This document shows positions 9,758-18,120 of a stretch of 64,000 nt of DNA, piece by piece. Position 1 is the first letter of the stretch; each line of letters starts with the position of its first letter. Source of the DNA: Corynebacterium sp. CNJ-954 (GTDB lineage Bacteria > Actinomycetota > Actinomycetes > Mycobacteriales > Mycobacteriaceae); the NCBI RefSeq assembly GCF_001942345.1, contig NZ_MKKI01000045.1, positions 124,001-188,000 on the forward strand. The letters are read 5' to 3'. The notes beneath the pieces were generated by a model. The model was not told where the DNA came from, did not search any database, and saw nothing but the letters and a program-made list of their open reading frames with translations. The translations under genes and the position numbers were made by a program.

Positions 9758-11007
9758 GCTACGTGCGTACGATCGCCCAACCATGCGGCGTAGCGGCGTC
9801 GGGCGAGCGTGTCCCGGACCTGTTCGACCCCGAAGGCCCACAGGGCGCTGGTGCGGACGCTCGCCGGGCGGCCCCTGCCCAACCGACGCAGCTGGTAGCG
9901 GACCCGGGCCATGGACGCCGCCGACGCCAGCGCCTTGTCCCGGATGCGGACGCGGGGGACGGTGACAGCGGCGTCCTGTCCGCTCTTCCAGGCGTTCGGG
10001 AGACCGGGGTCGACGGCCAGGGCGGTTCCGATGCCGACAACGGCGACGCCGCTGTCGATGACCTGCTCCGCGACGGGACGGCGGGTCACTCCACCGGTGA
10101 CCATCAGCGGGACGGGACTGTCGGCGACGAGTTCCTCGGCGAGTTCCAGGAAGTAGGCCTCGCGTGCCGCGGTACGGGCGTCCTGCCCTCCGACGGGGTT
10201 GCCGGTCATCGCGGGACTCTCGTAGCTGCCGCCTGACAGTTCCACCAGGTCCACGCCCAGTGGGGCGAGCCAGTCGATGACCTGCCGGGCGTCGTCCTTG
10301 TCGAAGCCGCCACGTTGGAAGTCCGCCGAGTTCAACTTCACGGCCACCGCGAAATCCGGGTTGACCGCCGTACGGGTGCGTCGGGTGATCTCGAGCAGCA
10401 GGCGTGCACGGTTGTGCAGGCTGCCGCCCCAGTCATCGGTCCGGGTGTTCGACAACGGTGACAGGAACTGGGACAACAGGTAGCCGTGCGCGGCGTGGAT
10501 CTCGACGCCGTCGAAGCCGGCGCGTTCTGCCTGGCGGGCGGTGTCGACGAACCGGTCGACGGTGGCGGTGATCTGTGCCTCCGTCATCTCCTCGGGGACG
10601 TCGAACAGGGCGCTGGTGCGACCGGTGTCCACCTTGGTGGCGGACGGGCCCCACGTCACCCCCGGCATGTTCTTCTGGATCTGCCGGCCGGGATGGTTGA
10701 TCTGCATCCAGACCTTCCCGCCGCCGCCGTGTGCGGCGGCGGCCCACCGCCGGTAGGGCTCCAGGGGCGTGTCCTTGTCGAGCACGACACCGGCGGGCCC
10801 GGTCAGTGCGGCGTCGTGGACCATGACGTTTCCGGTGATCAGCAGGCCCGCGCCACCGCGTGCCCAGGTGCGGTAGAGGCTGGTCAGCATGGGGCCGGGG
10901 AGCTGGCCGGCGGTGGCCATGCTTTCCTCCATGGCTGCCTTGGCGATGCGGTTGGGAAGAATCTGGCCGTTGGGGAGGTTGACCGGAGTGAACAGCGGGT
11001 GTGACAT
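9754..11007 (-). CDS. NADH:flavin oxidoreductase, old yellow enzyme family
   Basis: FMN-dependent TIM-barrel oxidoreductase of the OYE/2,4-dienoyl-CoA reductase-type family, ~417 residues. Seen are NRIAKAAMEESMA, QINHPGRQ, the catalytic pair region EIHAAHGYLLSQFLSP and the phosphate-binding GGVTRRP and GIGTALAVDP. Such enzymes reduce activated C=C bonds using NAD(P)H. The ATG at 11007 has AGGGAA before it; an ATG at 11022 has no site. It is divergent from a TetR gene, with a palindromic candidate operator between, so TetR control is likely. A 4-nt overlap couples it to the GNAT gene. Confidence 0.9.
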   Translation of the reverse strand: MSHPLFTPVNLPNGQILPNRIAKAAMEESMATAGQLPGPMLTSLYRTWARGGAGLLITGNVMVHDAALTGPAGVVLDKDTPLEPYRRWAAAAHGGGGKVWMQINHPGRQIQKNMPGVTWGPSATKVDTGRTSALFDVPEEMTEAQITATVDRFVDTARQAERAGFDGVEIHAAHGYLLSQFLSPLSNTRTDDWGGSLHNRARLLLEITRRTRTAVNPDFAVAVKLNSADFQRGGFDKDDARQVIDWLAPLGVDLVELSGGSYESPAMTGNPVGGQDARTAAREAYFLELAEELVADSPVPLMVTGGVTRRPVAEQVIDSGVAVVGIGTALAVDPGLPNAWKSGQDAAVTVPRVRIRDKALASAASMARVRYQLRRLGRGRPASVRTSALWAFGVEQVRDTLARRRYAAWLGDRTHVA

Positions 11008-11028
11008 GATTTCCCTAGTCATAGGTGT

Positions 11029-11047
11029 ATGTGTACGGTGCTTACAT
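11029..11047. promoter_or_regulatory. Candidate TetR operator between OYE and TetR genes
   Basis: Imperfect palindrome ATGTGTACGGTGCTTACAT in the 63-bp divergent gap. Its right 13 bases, ACGGTGCTTACAT, recur exactly at 19084-19096 in front of another regulated operon. Confidence 0.5.
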
Positions 11048-11070
11048 GAAGATAGGAGAGGATGTTATCG

Positions 11071-11655
11071 ATGTCAACATCGGGGTCAGTGACAACACAG
11101 AGTTACCACCACGGAAATCTCCGGCAGGCGTTGATCGACGCTGCCGTCGAGATGCTCGAGCAAGGGGAAAACTTCTCGCTACGGGCCGTCGCACGCTGGG
11201 CGGGCGTGTCGCAGACGGCACCGTACCGGCACTTCTCGGACCGGTCGAAGCTGGAGTCCGCCGTCGCTGCGCAGGGGTTCCGTGCGCTCGGTGAAGAGCT
11301 TTCCGTGAGCGGGGAAGGGTCGTCGTCACCTGAGGGCCTCGCGGACTTCGCGGTCGCCTACGTCCGCTTCGCGGTGGAACGTCCTCGGATGTTCCGGCTG
11401 ATGTTCGGGAGTGAGTGTGACGACGAGAACGATGAACGTGTGCAGGCTGCCGGCATCCTGCAGGCGGCCCTGACGGAGAGTCTCCGGGCCGTCTACCCGG
11501 ACAGGGCGGTCGACGACCTCGCCGTCGGGCTGTGGAGCACCGCCCACGGCCTGGCGTTTCTCCACCTGGACGGTAAATTCCCGGCGGAGCCTGCCGGGGA
11601 GATGTACGACCGGGTCCGCTCTGCGTTCCTGGCGGTGCTCGGGCTGGCGGGGTAG
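11071..11655 (+). CDS. TetR/AcrR-family transcriptional regulator
   Basis: 194-residue TetR regulator. The helix-turn-helix is SLRAVARWAGVSQTAPYRHFSDRSKLESAVA, and the C-terminal part (FAVERPRMFRLMFGSE, LWSTAHGLAFLHLDGKF) is the TetR_C_33/WHG type. AGGAGAGG lies 9 nt before the ATG at 11071; an ATG at 11062 is too close to it. Divergent from the OYE-GNAT operon, which it probably represses. Ligand unknown; OYE linkage suggests an electrophile. Confidence 0.88.
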   Translation: MSTSGSVTTQSYHHGNLRQALIDAAVEMLEQGENFSLRAVARWAGVSQTAPYRHFSDRSKLESAVAAQGFRALGEELSVSGEGSSSPEGLADFAVAYVRFAVERPRMFRLMFGSECDDENDERVQAAGILQAALTESLRAVYPDRAVDDLAVGLWSTAHGLAFLHLDGKFPAEPAGEMYDRVRSAFLAVLGLAG

Positions 11656-11683
11656 AGGGGCCGAGGGGGGCATCTCGCGAATT

Positions 11684-11734
11684 GTTCTAGCTCCGTGCAC
11701 ACTTTCGGGAGTCTGGCGTACACGAGGCTAGAAC
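11684..11734. promoter_or_regulatory. Inverted repeat GTTCTAGC/GCTAGAAC upstream of the DJ-1 gene
   Basis: GTTCTAGC at 11684-11691 and GCTAGAAC at 11727-11734, 35 nt apart, sit just upstream of a strong promoter. A third GCTAGAAC is at 12592-12599, at the end of the same gene. Could be a paired operator; a terminator for the TetR gene is less likely given the long loop. Confidence 0.45.
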
Positions 11735-11754
11735 CTTTTCGTCGCTCGGGGGTG

Positions 11755-11783
11755 TTGACAGCGTTCACATCTGGTTTTACTCT
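11755..11783 (+). promoter_or_regulatory. Sigma-A type promoter for the DJ-1/esterase operon
   Basis: TTGACA at 11755-11760, a 17-nt spacer and TACTCT at 11778-11783. This leaves about a 100-nt leader before the ATG at 11886. Confidence 0.65.
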
Positions 11784-11885
11784 GGGGCGCGTGTCCGGTG
11801 CACCGCCGGAACACGCAGTACACACTGACCACCGTTCTGCGGCAGGGTCACCTGCCCCGCGTGAGACCACGAGAGGTACATCTCC

Positions 11886-12596
11886 ATGATCAACGTCCTG
11901 ATGGCAGTCACCGCCGCACGGCACTGGACCCTCACCGACGGAACCGAACACCCCACCGGCTTCTGGGCCGAAGAATTCCTCGTCCCCTACGAGATCTTCA
12001 CCAGCGCCGGATTCGACGTCACCGTCGCGACCCCCGGGGCCGCTACTCCGGTCGTCGATGAACTCAGCCTGGGGCTCACCGGCGGCGTTCTTCCTCACAC
12101 GGTCAAGAAGTTCCGTGCGAAGCTCGGGGAACTCGCCCCGGTCCTCGAGAACACCGCCGACCTGCACGCGATCACCGAGGATGACGTCGACGGCTACGAC
12201 CTGGTGTTCTACCCCGGCGGGCACGGGCCGATGGAGGATCTCGCCGTCGACAAACTCTCCGGCAGGATCCTCACCCACCGACTGGCCTCGGGTCGCCCGC
12301 TGGCACTGCTGTGCCACGCCCCGGCAGCCCTGCTCGCCACCGTCGACGACGACGGCACCACGCCGTTCGCCGGTCGACACGTCACCGGACTCTCCAACCG
12401 TGAGGAGCTCGTCAACTCCTTCGCGAAGAAGGCTCCCTGGCTGCTCGAGGACAAGCTCAAGGAGATCGGCACCGACTACGACAAGGCGCTGATCCCCTTC
12501 CGTCCCCATGTGGTCCAGGACGGCAACCTCTTCACCGGCCAGAACCCGCAGTCATCGAAGAAGCTCGCAGAAACGCTCGTCTCCACCCTCAGCTAG
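11886..12596 (+). CDS. DJ-1/PfpI-family protein (class I glutamine amidotransferase-like)
   Basis: 236-residue DJ-1/PfpI protein. The nucleophile elbow has Cys143 in LLCHAPAAL, with FYPGGHGPMEDL before it and the family-typical GFWAEEFLVPYEIF near the start. Relatives include Hsp31/HchA and YajL-type stress proteins proposed to act as chaperones or glyoxalases; which activity applies cannot be told. The long insert around NSFAKKAPWLLEDKL is like Hsp31-type members. GAGAGG precedes the ATG. An esterase follows 23 nt later, so the two form an operon behind a strong promoter flanked by GCTAGAAC elements. Confidence 0.87.
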   Translation: MINVLMAVTAARHWTLTDGTEHPTGFWAEEFLVPYEIFTSAGFDVTVATPGAATPVVDELSLGLTGGVLPHTVKKFRAKLGELAPVLENTADLHAITEDDVDGYDLVFYPGGHGPMEDLAVDKLSGRILTHRLASGRPLALLCHAPAALLATVDDDGTTPFAGRHVTGLSNREELVNSFAKKAPWLLEDKLKEIGTDYDKALIPFRPHVVQDGNLFTGQNPQSSKKLAETLVSTLS

Positions 12597-12619
12597 AACC
12601 TCTCTAGAAAGGACGACCC

Positions 12620-13588
12620 ATGAACGCGAACCCGAAGAACATCTCCCTCGAGCCTGCCGCCCAGGCTTTCGCCGAAGCCACCTCCGAGCCCCCGTTCCTC
12701 TACCAGCTCCCTCCGGAGGAAGGCCGCAAGGCCGTCGACGAGGTGCAGGACGAGGAGATCCACAAGCCTGAGATCGACGAAGAGTGGATCACCGTCACCG
12801 GTGGCCCCACCGGTGAGGTGCCGACCCGCATCGTGCGCCCCGCGGGCTCCACCGGCGTCCTGCCGGTCGTGCTGTACACCCACGGGGCCGGCTGGGTCTT
12901 CGGCGACGCCCACACCCACGACCGGCTCGTCCGTGACCTCGCCGTCGGAACCGGTGCGGCAGTCGTTTTTCCGGAGTACGTCCGAGCACCGGACGCACAG
13001 TACCCGTCGCAGAACGAACAGTCCTACGCCGTCGCCCAGTGGATTGTCCAGCACGGTGCCGAGCACAACCTGGACCCCGAGCGCGTGGCGATCTCGGGTG
13101 ACTCCGTCGGCGGCAACATGGCCATCGCCCTGAACATCATGGGCAATGAACGCGGCGACGTGTCCTTCAAGGGAGCTGCGCTGTTCTACCCGGTCACCGA
13201 CGCGAACTTCGACACGGAGTCCTACCGGGAGTTCGCCGAGGGGTACTTCCTCGCCCGCGACGGGATGAAGTGGTTCTGGGACCAGTACACCACTGACGAG
13301 GACGCCCGGAACGAGATCACCGCCTCCCCGCTGCGTGCCTCCGAGGAGGAACTGGCATTTTTCCCGCCGACGCTGGTGATCACCGCCGAGGCCGACGTGC
13401 TGCGCGACGAGGGGGAGGCCTTTGCCGCGAAGTTGCGCCGCGCCGGGGTGCAGGTCACCCAGGTCCGCTACGGCGGAATCATCCACGACTTCGTGATGGT
13501 CAACTCCATGCATGACACCCCACAGGCTGTCGCTGCCGTCGCCCAGGCCGTCGCACACCTGAAGGACGTGCTCGGTATCGAAGGGTAG
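12620..13588 (+). CDS. Alpha/beta hydrolase (HSL-type esterase/lipase)
   Basis: 322-residue hormone-sensitive-lipase-type esterase. The oxyanion-hole motif is H88-GAGW (family HGGG/HGAG), the nucleophile elbow is GDS162VGGN, and the other triad members are Asp259 (EADVLRDEG) and His289 (IIHDFVM). Expected to hydrolyse short-chain acyl esters in the cytosol; no signal peptide is seen. GAAAGGA lies before the ATG. Directly downstream of the DJ-1 gene, with a GCTAGAAC element in the short gap. Nothing reveals its natural substrate. Confidence 0.9.
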   Translation: MNANPKNISLEPAAQAFAEATSEPPFLYQLPPEEGRKAVDEVQDEEIHKPEIDEEWITVTGGPTGEVPTRIVRPAGSTGVLPVVLYTHGAGWVFGDAHTHDRLVRDLAVGTGAAVVFPEYVRAPDAQYPSQNEQSYAVAQWIVQHGAEHNLDPERVAISGDSVGGNMAIALNIMGNERGDVSFKGAALFYPVTDANFDTESYREFAEGYFLARDGMKWFWDQYTTDEDARNEITASPLRASEEELAFFPPTLVITAEADVLRDEGEAFAAKLRRAGVQVTQVRYGGIIHDFVMVNSMHDTPQAVAAVAQAVAHLKDVLGIEG

Positions 13589-13695
13589 GGTCCACGCCGG
13601 GCGGCTCGGCCATCGCCGTACGTCTGGAGCTATGGCCTCTGTCACACTTTGCTGCTAGCGTCGCGTTCACACATAACCGATGACTTTCAGGGTTC

Positions 13696-14487
13696 GTGAG
13701 TGGTATGAAGAGCTTCTACGTGCAGGTAGAGTGCGACCAGTTCGACAGTACAGAATTTACCGCCGGACCTTGGGGGCCGGATACGCAGCACGCGGGGCCG
13801 CCCTCGGCTTTGCTCACTAGAGCATTTGAGATGTATGAGCCGCGGGAGTCGACCCGCCTGGCTAGGGTTGCTGTTGATATTCTCTCGCCTGTCCCCGTCG
13901 ATCGCCTGAGTGTGCAGACTGCATCGGTGATCTCGAGGAGGAATGTCGAGCTTCTCGAGGGAACAGTGTGCGCCGGTGGCACGACGGTTTTGCGGGGTCG
14001 CGCATGGAGATTCTCGAAAGCTCCGACAGGTATACCGGCAGTGGGTGCCCAAAGAACCATTTCACCGGTCCCAGACCAGGGAACAGCCAAGCTTCCCGGA
14101 GCGCACATGGACGGATATATGTCAGTCGTCGACTGGCGGTTCGCCAGTGGGGGTTTTATGCAACGGGAACCGTCGAGTGCGTGGTTGCGGCCCCGGATCC
14201 CCTTGTTGACGCAGGAAGAACTGACGCCGTGGCAACGGACGATGATCGTCGCAGACTCAGGGAGCGGCGTTCATATGCCACTGAATCCAATGGAAACGCC
14301 GACGGTCAACTGTGATCTCGTCGTCACACTTGACCGGGATCCTGTCGGTGACTGGATCGGGTTGGAGGCTGCTACAACAATTGTCCCGGACGCGGGGGGA
14401 ACGACGAACGTGCGTATCAATGACGAAGATGGAGTAGTGGGCTCGTCAAGTCAAGTTCTCTTTATCCGCTCACGCACCGAGACATAG
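13696..14487 (+). CDS. Thioesterase-superfamily (4HBT_3/TesB-like) protein, low-GC gene
   Basis: 263-residue double hot-dog thioesterase-like protein. GPWGPDTQHAGPPSALLTRAFE is the recognisable N-terminal hot-dog segment, and the second half has DGYMSVVDWRFASGGF. Family members hydrolyse acyl-CoA thioesters, but many only bind acyl-CoA. Two starts are possible: GTG at 13696 or ATG at 13705; neither has a strong ribosome site. The gene is visibly more AT-rich and uses different codons from its neighbours, which suggests acquisition by transfer. It stands alone, convergent with the quinone oxidoreductase operon. Confidence 0.75.
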   Translation: MSGMKSFYVQVECDQFDSTEFTAGPWGPDTQHAGPPSALLTRAFEMYEPRESTRLARVAVDILSPVPVDRLSVQTASVISRRNVELLEGTVCAGGTTVLRGRAWRFSKAPTGIPAVGAQRTISPVPDQGTAKLPGAHMDGYMSVVDWRFASGGFMQREPSSAWLRPRIPLLTQEELTPWQRTMIVADSGSGVHMPLNPMETPTVNCDLVVTLDRDPVGDWIGLEAATTIVPDAGGTTNVRINDEDGVVGSSSQVLFIRSRTET

Positions 14488-14598
14488 TGGCGGGGAATAC
14501 AATAGCGCTGGCTGGAATATGCGGGCTGCACCACCGGGAAAAGACGGAGTCCACTGTGTGATTCCTCTGACCAGTTAATGTGATGATGCCGTCGAGTC

Positions 14599-14640
14599 GC
14601 CGCACAGGGCAATCCAGAGGGGATTCGTGCCCTGTGCGGC
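14599..14640. terminator. Strong hairpin between convergent genes
   Basis: GCCGCACAGGGCA (14599-14611) pairs perfectly with TGCCCTGTGCGGC (14628-14640); the loop also contains AATCC/GGATT. It lies between two convergent gene ends. It has no T tract, so its efficiency as an intrinsic terminator is uncertain. Confidence 0.65.
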
Positions 14641-14710
14641 GGCTCAGGTGTCTGCGGTGCGGTGGCAGTGAACGGAACAGAGGTGTTCCGCTGTCCCGTC
14701 TCCTCGTCAC

Positions 14711-15688
14711 TCAGGGCAGGAGCAGCACCTTGCCCACCGAATCAGCGGAGTCGAGCATCTCGTGCGCGGCGCGGGCCTCCGAGAGGGGCAGCGTCGCCGA
14801 GATCACCGGTTTCACCGTCCCGTCCGCCACCAACGGCCACACGTTCCTGACGACTTCCGCGGTGATGTCTGCCTTGGAGCCGGGGCCGGTCAGCGGGCGC
14901 CGACGCACATTCGTGCCGATCACGCGGGCCCGTTTGTTGATCAACGCACCGATGTCGAGGTCGCCGTGGGTGCCGCTCATCATGCCGATGATCACCAGCT
15001 TCCCGCCCGGGGCGAGCACCCGGACATTGCCCGGCAGGTACTTCGCGGCGATGATGTCGAGGACCACGTCCACCGAGCCCTCGAGCTCTTCGGCGAAGTC
15101 CTGCTCGCGGTAGTTGATCACCCGGTCCGCACCGAGTTCGCGTGCCCGTTCGGCCTTGCCCTCGGACCCTACGGTGACGATCACCGTGGCGCCGATGGCT
15201 TTCGCGACCTGAATGGCGTGGGTGCCGATTCCGCTGCCGCCACCGTGGATCAGCACGGTCTGACCGGCGGTCAGGCCCGCCTCCATCACCAGGTTCGACC
15301 ACACCGTGGCCGCGGTCTCCGGCAGTGCGGCAGCGTCCACCAGGGACATGCCTGCGGGGATCGGCATCAGTTGTCCGACGGGGACCACGGCGTACTCGGC
15401 GTAGCCACCGCCGGAGATGATCGCGGCGATCTCGTCGCCGGGGGCCCATTGTCCGTCCCGTGCGACATTGTCCCCGACCTCGGTGATCACCCCGGACAGT
15501 TCCATGCCGATGATGTCGGTGATGCCGGGCGGCGGCGGGTAGTTGCCTTCCCGCTGCATCACGTCGGCGCGGTTCACGCCGGCGGCGACGACTTTCACCA
15601 GGACCTCGTCGGGTCCGGGGGTCGGCACCGCGGTGTCTTCGAGGTCCAGGTTGTTGTTCCGGATTGCTTTCATTGTCGTGTCTGTCAT
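14711..15688 (-). CDS. NADPH:quinone oxidoreductase-like MDR protein
   Basis: 325-residue zinc-independent medium-chain reductase of the quinone oxidoreductase/PIG3 group. NRADVMQREGNYPPPPG, the Rossmann motif HGGGSGIGTHAIQVAKAIGA and DIIAAKYLPGNVRVLAPGGKLVIIG are as expected; zinc-binding cysteines are absent. Uses NADPH to reduce quinones or enones. Its ATG overlaps the stop of the upstream SDR gene (ATGA), so it is the last, coupled gene of a four-gene minus-strand operon. Followed by a strong convergent hairpin. Confidence 0.9.
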   Translation of the reverse strand: MTDTTMKAIRNNNLDLEDTAVPTPGPDEVLVKVVAAGVNRADVMQREGNYPPPPGITDIIGMELSGVITEVGDNVARDGQWAPGDEIAAIISGGGYAEYAVVPVGQLMPIPAGMSLVDAAALPETAATVWSNLVMEAGLTAGQTVLIHGGGSGIGTHAIQVAKAIGATVIVTVGSEGKAERARELGADRVINYREQDFAEELEGSVDVVLDIIAAKYLPGNVRVLAPGGKLVIIGMMSGTHGDLDIGALINKRARVIGTNVRRRPLTGPGSKADITAEVVRNVWPLVADGTVKPVISATLPLSEARAAHEMLDSADSVGKVLLLP

Positions 15689-16503
15689 TGCGAGATCCTT
15701 CCGGAGAGCGCCAGGGTGAGGCGCCGGGGAGCCAGTCGCGCGATGGTGGCGACGACGGCATTTCTGCGTCCCGAGACGATGCTGGGACGGGGTTTCTTTC
15801 GGTCGAGTTCCTGCAGCGCCAGCGAGACGACCTGGCCGGCGGTCTGGAAGGCGCCGACAGCAGCGTCTGTACCGTCGGTACCGTCCGTGACACTGCCGAG
15901 GACGTCGAAGAACTCGGTCTTCGTCGGCCCGGGACTCAGGGCCACGACGCGTAACGGTGATGTCCTCGTCTCGAAGGCGAGCGCCTCGGTGAGGGAGAGG
16001 ACGTAGGCCTTCGTCGCGCCGTAGGCCGCCATGCCCGGCGTGGGCTGGTAGGCGGCGGTACTGGCGACGTTGAGCAGGACGCCCGGTCCACCGGTGCGTC
16101 GTGAGCGGTCCACCAGGCGGGGCAGCAGGAGACGGGTGAGGTCCGTGAGGAGCCCGACGTTCAGGTCGATCATCCCGGACAGATGCCCGGGGTCTTCATC
16201 GGTGAACTGACCACCCATGCCGAAGCCCGCGTTGTTGATGAGGGAATCCACCTGCAGGTTGCGTTCGTCCAGCGTCTCCACCAGGGACGCTGCCGCACCC
16301 GGGGCGGCCAGGTCCGCGGCGATCACGGAGACGGTGACTCCGTGGTTCTTCTCGAGACGGGCCGCGAGGTCGGCGAGGCGGTCCTCCCGGCGGGCGACGA
16401 GCACCAGGTCGGCACCGCGGGCGGCGAGCTGGGAGGCGAACTCCGCTCCCAGGCCCGAGCTCGCCCCGGTGATCAGCACGGTCGTTCCGTTGTAGTCCGC
16501 CAC
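15685..16503 (-). CDS. Short-chain dehydrogenase/reductase
   Basis: 272-residue classical SDR. Cofactor motif TGASSGLG near the start, NNAG, and the catalytic YxxxK in YGATK. The residue pattern VARREDRL after the second strand favours NADP(H). The start is a GTG at 16503, two bases after the stop of the upstream aldehyde dehydrogenase; longer openings in this frame are antisense noise. Coupled at its 3' end to the quinone oxidoreductase. Probably handles an alcohol/ketone or aldehyde in the same pathway as the dehydrogenase. Confidence 0.9.
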   Translation of the reverse strand: MADYNGTTVLITGASSGLGAEFASQLAARGADLVLVARREDRLADLAARLEKNHGVTVSVIAADLAAPGAAASLVETLDERNLQVDSLINNAGFGMGGQFTDEDPGHLSGMIDLNVGLLTDLTRLLLPRLVDRSRRTGGPGVLLNVASTAAYQPTPGMAAYGATKAYVLSLTEALAFETRTSPLRVVALSPGPTKTEFFDVLGSVTDGTDGTDAAVGAFQTAGQVVSLALQELDRKKPRPSIVSGRRNAVVATIARLAPRRLTLALSGRISQ

Positions 16504-16505
16504 AG

Positions 16506-18089
16506 CTACTTCACCCCCGGCAGTTTCTTGGCCAGGCGCAGGGCGCCCGTCATGACCTTCGCGTAGCGTCCGGCGTCCAGCCAGTCCGGTGCGCCGACCG
16601 GCAGCAGCCGTTCCACGGCGATGGTCTGCGACTCCGTGTACTTCATGATGCCGTGTTCTCCGTGACGACGTCCCACTCCGGACGCCTTCATCCCGCCCAT
16701 CGGAGCGTCGACGGAACCCCAGGTGGGGGCGTAGGCGTCGTTGACGTTGACGGTGCCGGCCTCGAGTTGCTCGGCGACCCGGCGTCCGCGGGCGGTATCG
16801 CTGGTCCACACGCTGAAGTTGAGCCCGTACTCGCTGTCGTTGGCCAGTCGGATCGCCTCCTCTTCACTGCTCACACGGTAGAGGGAGACGACCGGACCGA
16901 AGGTCTCGTGGTCGAAGACGGTCATGTCCGCGGTGACGTCGGTGAGGATCGTCGGCTCGTAGAACAGGGGACCGAGGTCGGGACGTGCCTGTCCGCCGGC
17001 CAGCACCGTCGCGCCCTTGTTCCGGGCGTCCTCCACGTGGTCGCTGACGGTGGTGAGCTGCTTCTGGGACACCAGGGACCCCATGTCCGCGGAGTAGTCC
17101 AGGTCGGGGGAGAGCGTCATGTTCTTCGCCGCGGCGGCGAAACGGGAGGTGAACGAGTCCCACATCGAGTCCGGGACGTAGATCCGTTCGATCGAGATGC
17201 ACAGTTGACCGGTGTTGGAGAACGATGCCCTCACCGCGCCTGTGACGGCCTTGCCGATGTCGGCGTCGTCGAGGACGAGCAGGGCGTTCTTGCCGCCGAG
17301 TTCCATGGAGTAGTCGATGAGGTGCTCACCGGCCTGGGCGGCGACGGTGCGGCCGACCGCGGTGGAGCCGGTGAACATCAGGAAGTCGGAGTGCTCGATG
17401 ATCGGGGTGCCCAGCTCCGATCCGCGACCCGTCACGACCTGCACCAGTCCTTCCGGCATGCCCGCCTCCTCCAGGAGTTGGACCGCCCACAGGGTGGCGT
17501 AGGGGGTCTGCTGGTCCGGTTTGGTGAGGATCGCGTTGCCGGCGATGATCGCCGGCAGGGAGTCGCTGATCCCCAACGTCAGCGGGTAGTTCCACGGGGA
17601 GATGACCCCGACCAGGCCCTTGGGGTGGTGGACCTCCACGACCTTGGTCAGCGAGAGCTGGATCCCCTGGCGACGTTTCGGTTTCAGGTAGTCGGCGGCG
17701 GTGTGGGCGTAGTAGCGGGCGTTCACGGCGACATCCATGATCTCCTCGTAGGCGTGACGGCGGGCTTTGCCGTTCTCCCGCTGAATGAGATCGAGGACCT
17801 CGTCCTGACGCTCCAGGACGAGGTCGTGGAAGCGCATCAGGACGTTCGCCCGTTCCTCGACGGGGCGTGCGGCCCAGGCACGCTGGAGACGGCGGGCGCG
17901 CGTCGCGGCGGCGGCGACGTCCTCCGCGGTGGAGGCGGGGACGGTGCCCATCACCTCTCCGGTCATGGCGTTGGTGATCTCCAGGACGCGGTCGGGGTCG
18001 GCGACCTGCACGCGTCGGGCGAGCCTGTCGAGGAATTCGGTGGTGGAGGGGTCGATGCCGGGGAAGGTGGCGGAAGAGGTGCGTGACAT
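16506..18089 (-). CDS. Succinate-semialdehyde dehydrogenase-like aldehyde dehydrogenase (GabD2 type)
   Basis: 527-residue NAD(P)-dependent aldehyde dehydrogenase. Catalytic Cys is at about residue 297 in NTGQLCISIERI, the general-base Glu is in SMELGGKNA, and the cofactor region is VGVISPWNYPL and TGSTAVGR. The ending with LPVGAPDWLDAGRYAKVMTGALRLAKKLPG is typical of the actinobacterial group annotated as succinic-semialdehyde dehydrogenase (GabD2), but that name rests on similarity. The start at 18089 is the first ATG of the conserved part with GAAAGAA upstream. Second gene in the operon. Confidence 0.87.
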   Translation of the reverse strand: MSRTSSATFPGIDPSTTEFLDRLARRVQVADPDRVLEITNAMTGEVMGTVPASTAEDVAAAATRARRLQRAWAARPVEERANVLMRFHDLVLERQDEVLDLIQRENGKARRHAYEEIMDVAVNARYYAHTAADYLKPKRRQGIQLSLTKVVEVHHPKGLVGVISPWNYPLTLGISDSLPAIIAGNAILTKPDQQTPYATLWAVQLLEEAGMPEGLVQVVTGRGSELGTPIIEHSDFLMFTGSTAVGRTVAAQAGEHLIDYSMELGGKNALLVLDDADIGKAVTGAVRASFSNTGQLCISIERIYVPDSMWDSFTSRFAAAAKNMTLSPDLDYSADMGSLVSQKQLTTVSDHVEDARNKGATVLAGGQARPDLGPLFYEPTILTDVTADMTVFDHETFGPVVSLYRVSSEEEAIRLANDSEYGLNFSVWTSDTARGRRVAEQLEAGTVNVNDAYAPTWGSVDAPMGGMKASGVGRRHGEHGIMKYTESQTIAVERLLPVGAPDWLDAGRYAKVMTGALRLAKKLPGVK

Positions 18090-18120
18090 GGTGGTTGTTC
18101 TTTCTCGCGCGATGCGGGGG

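Noticed and set aside
16653..18086. 477-codon plus-strand frame opposite the aldehyde dehydrogenase
   Set aside because: Gly/Val/Asp-rich antisense sequence without any domain; the minus-strand gene has all ALDH motifs.
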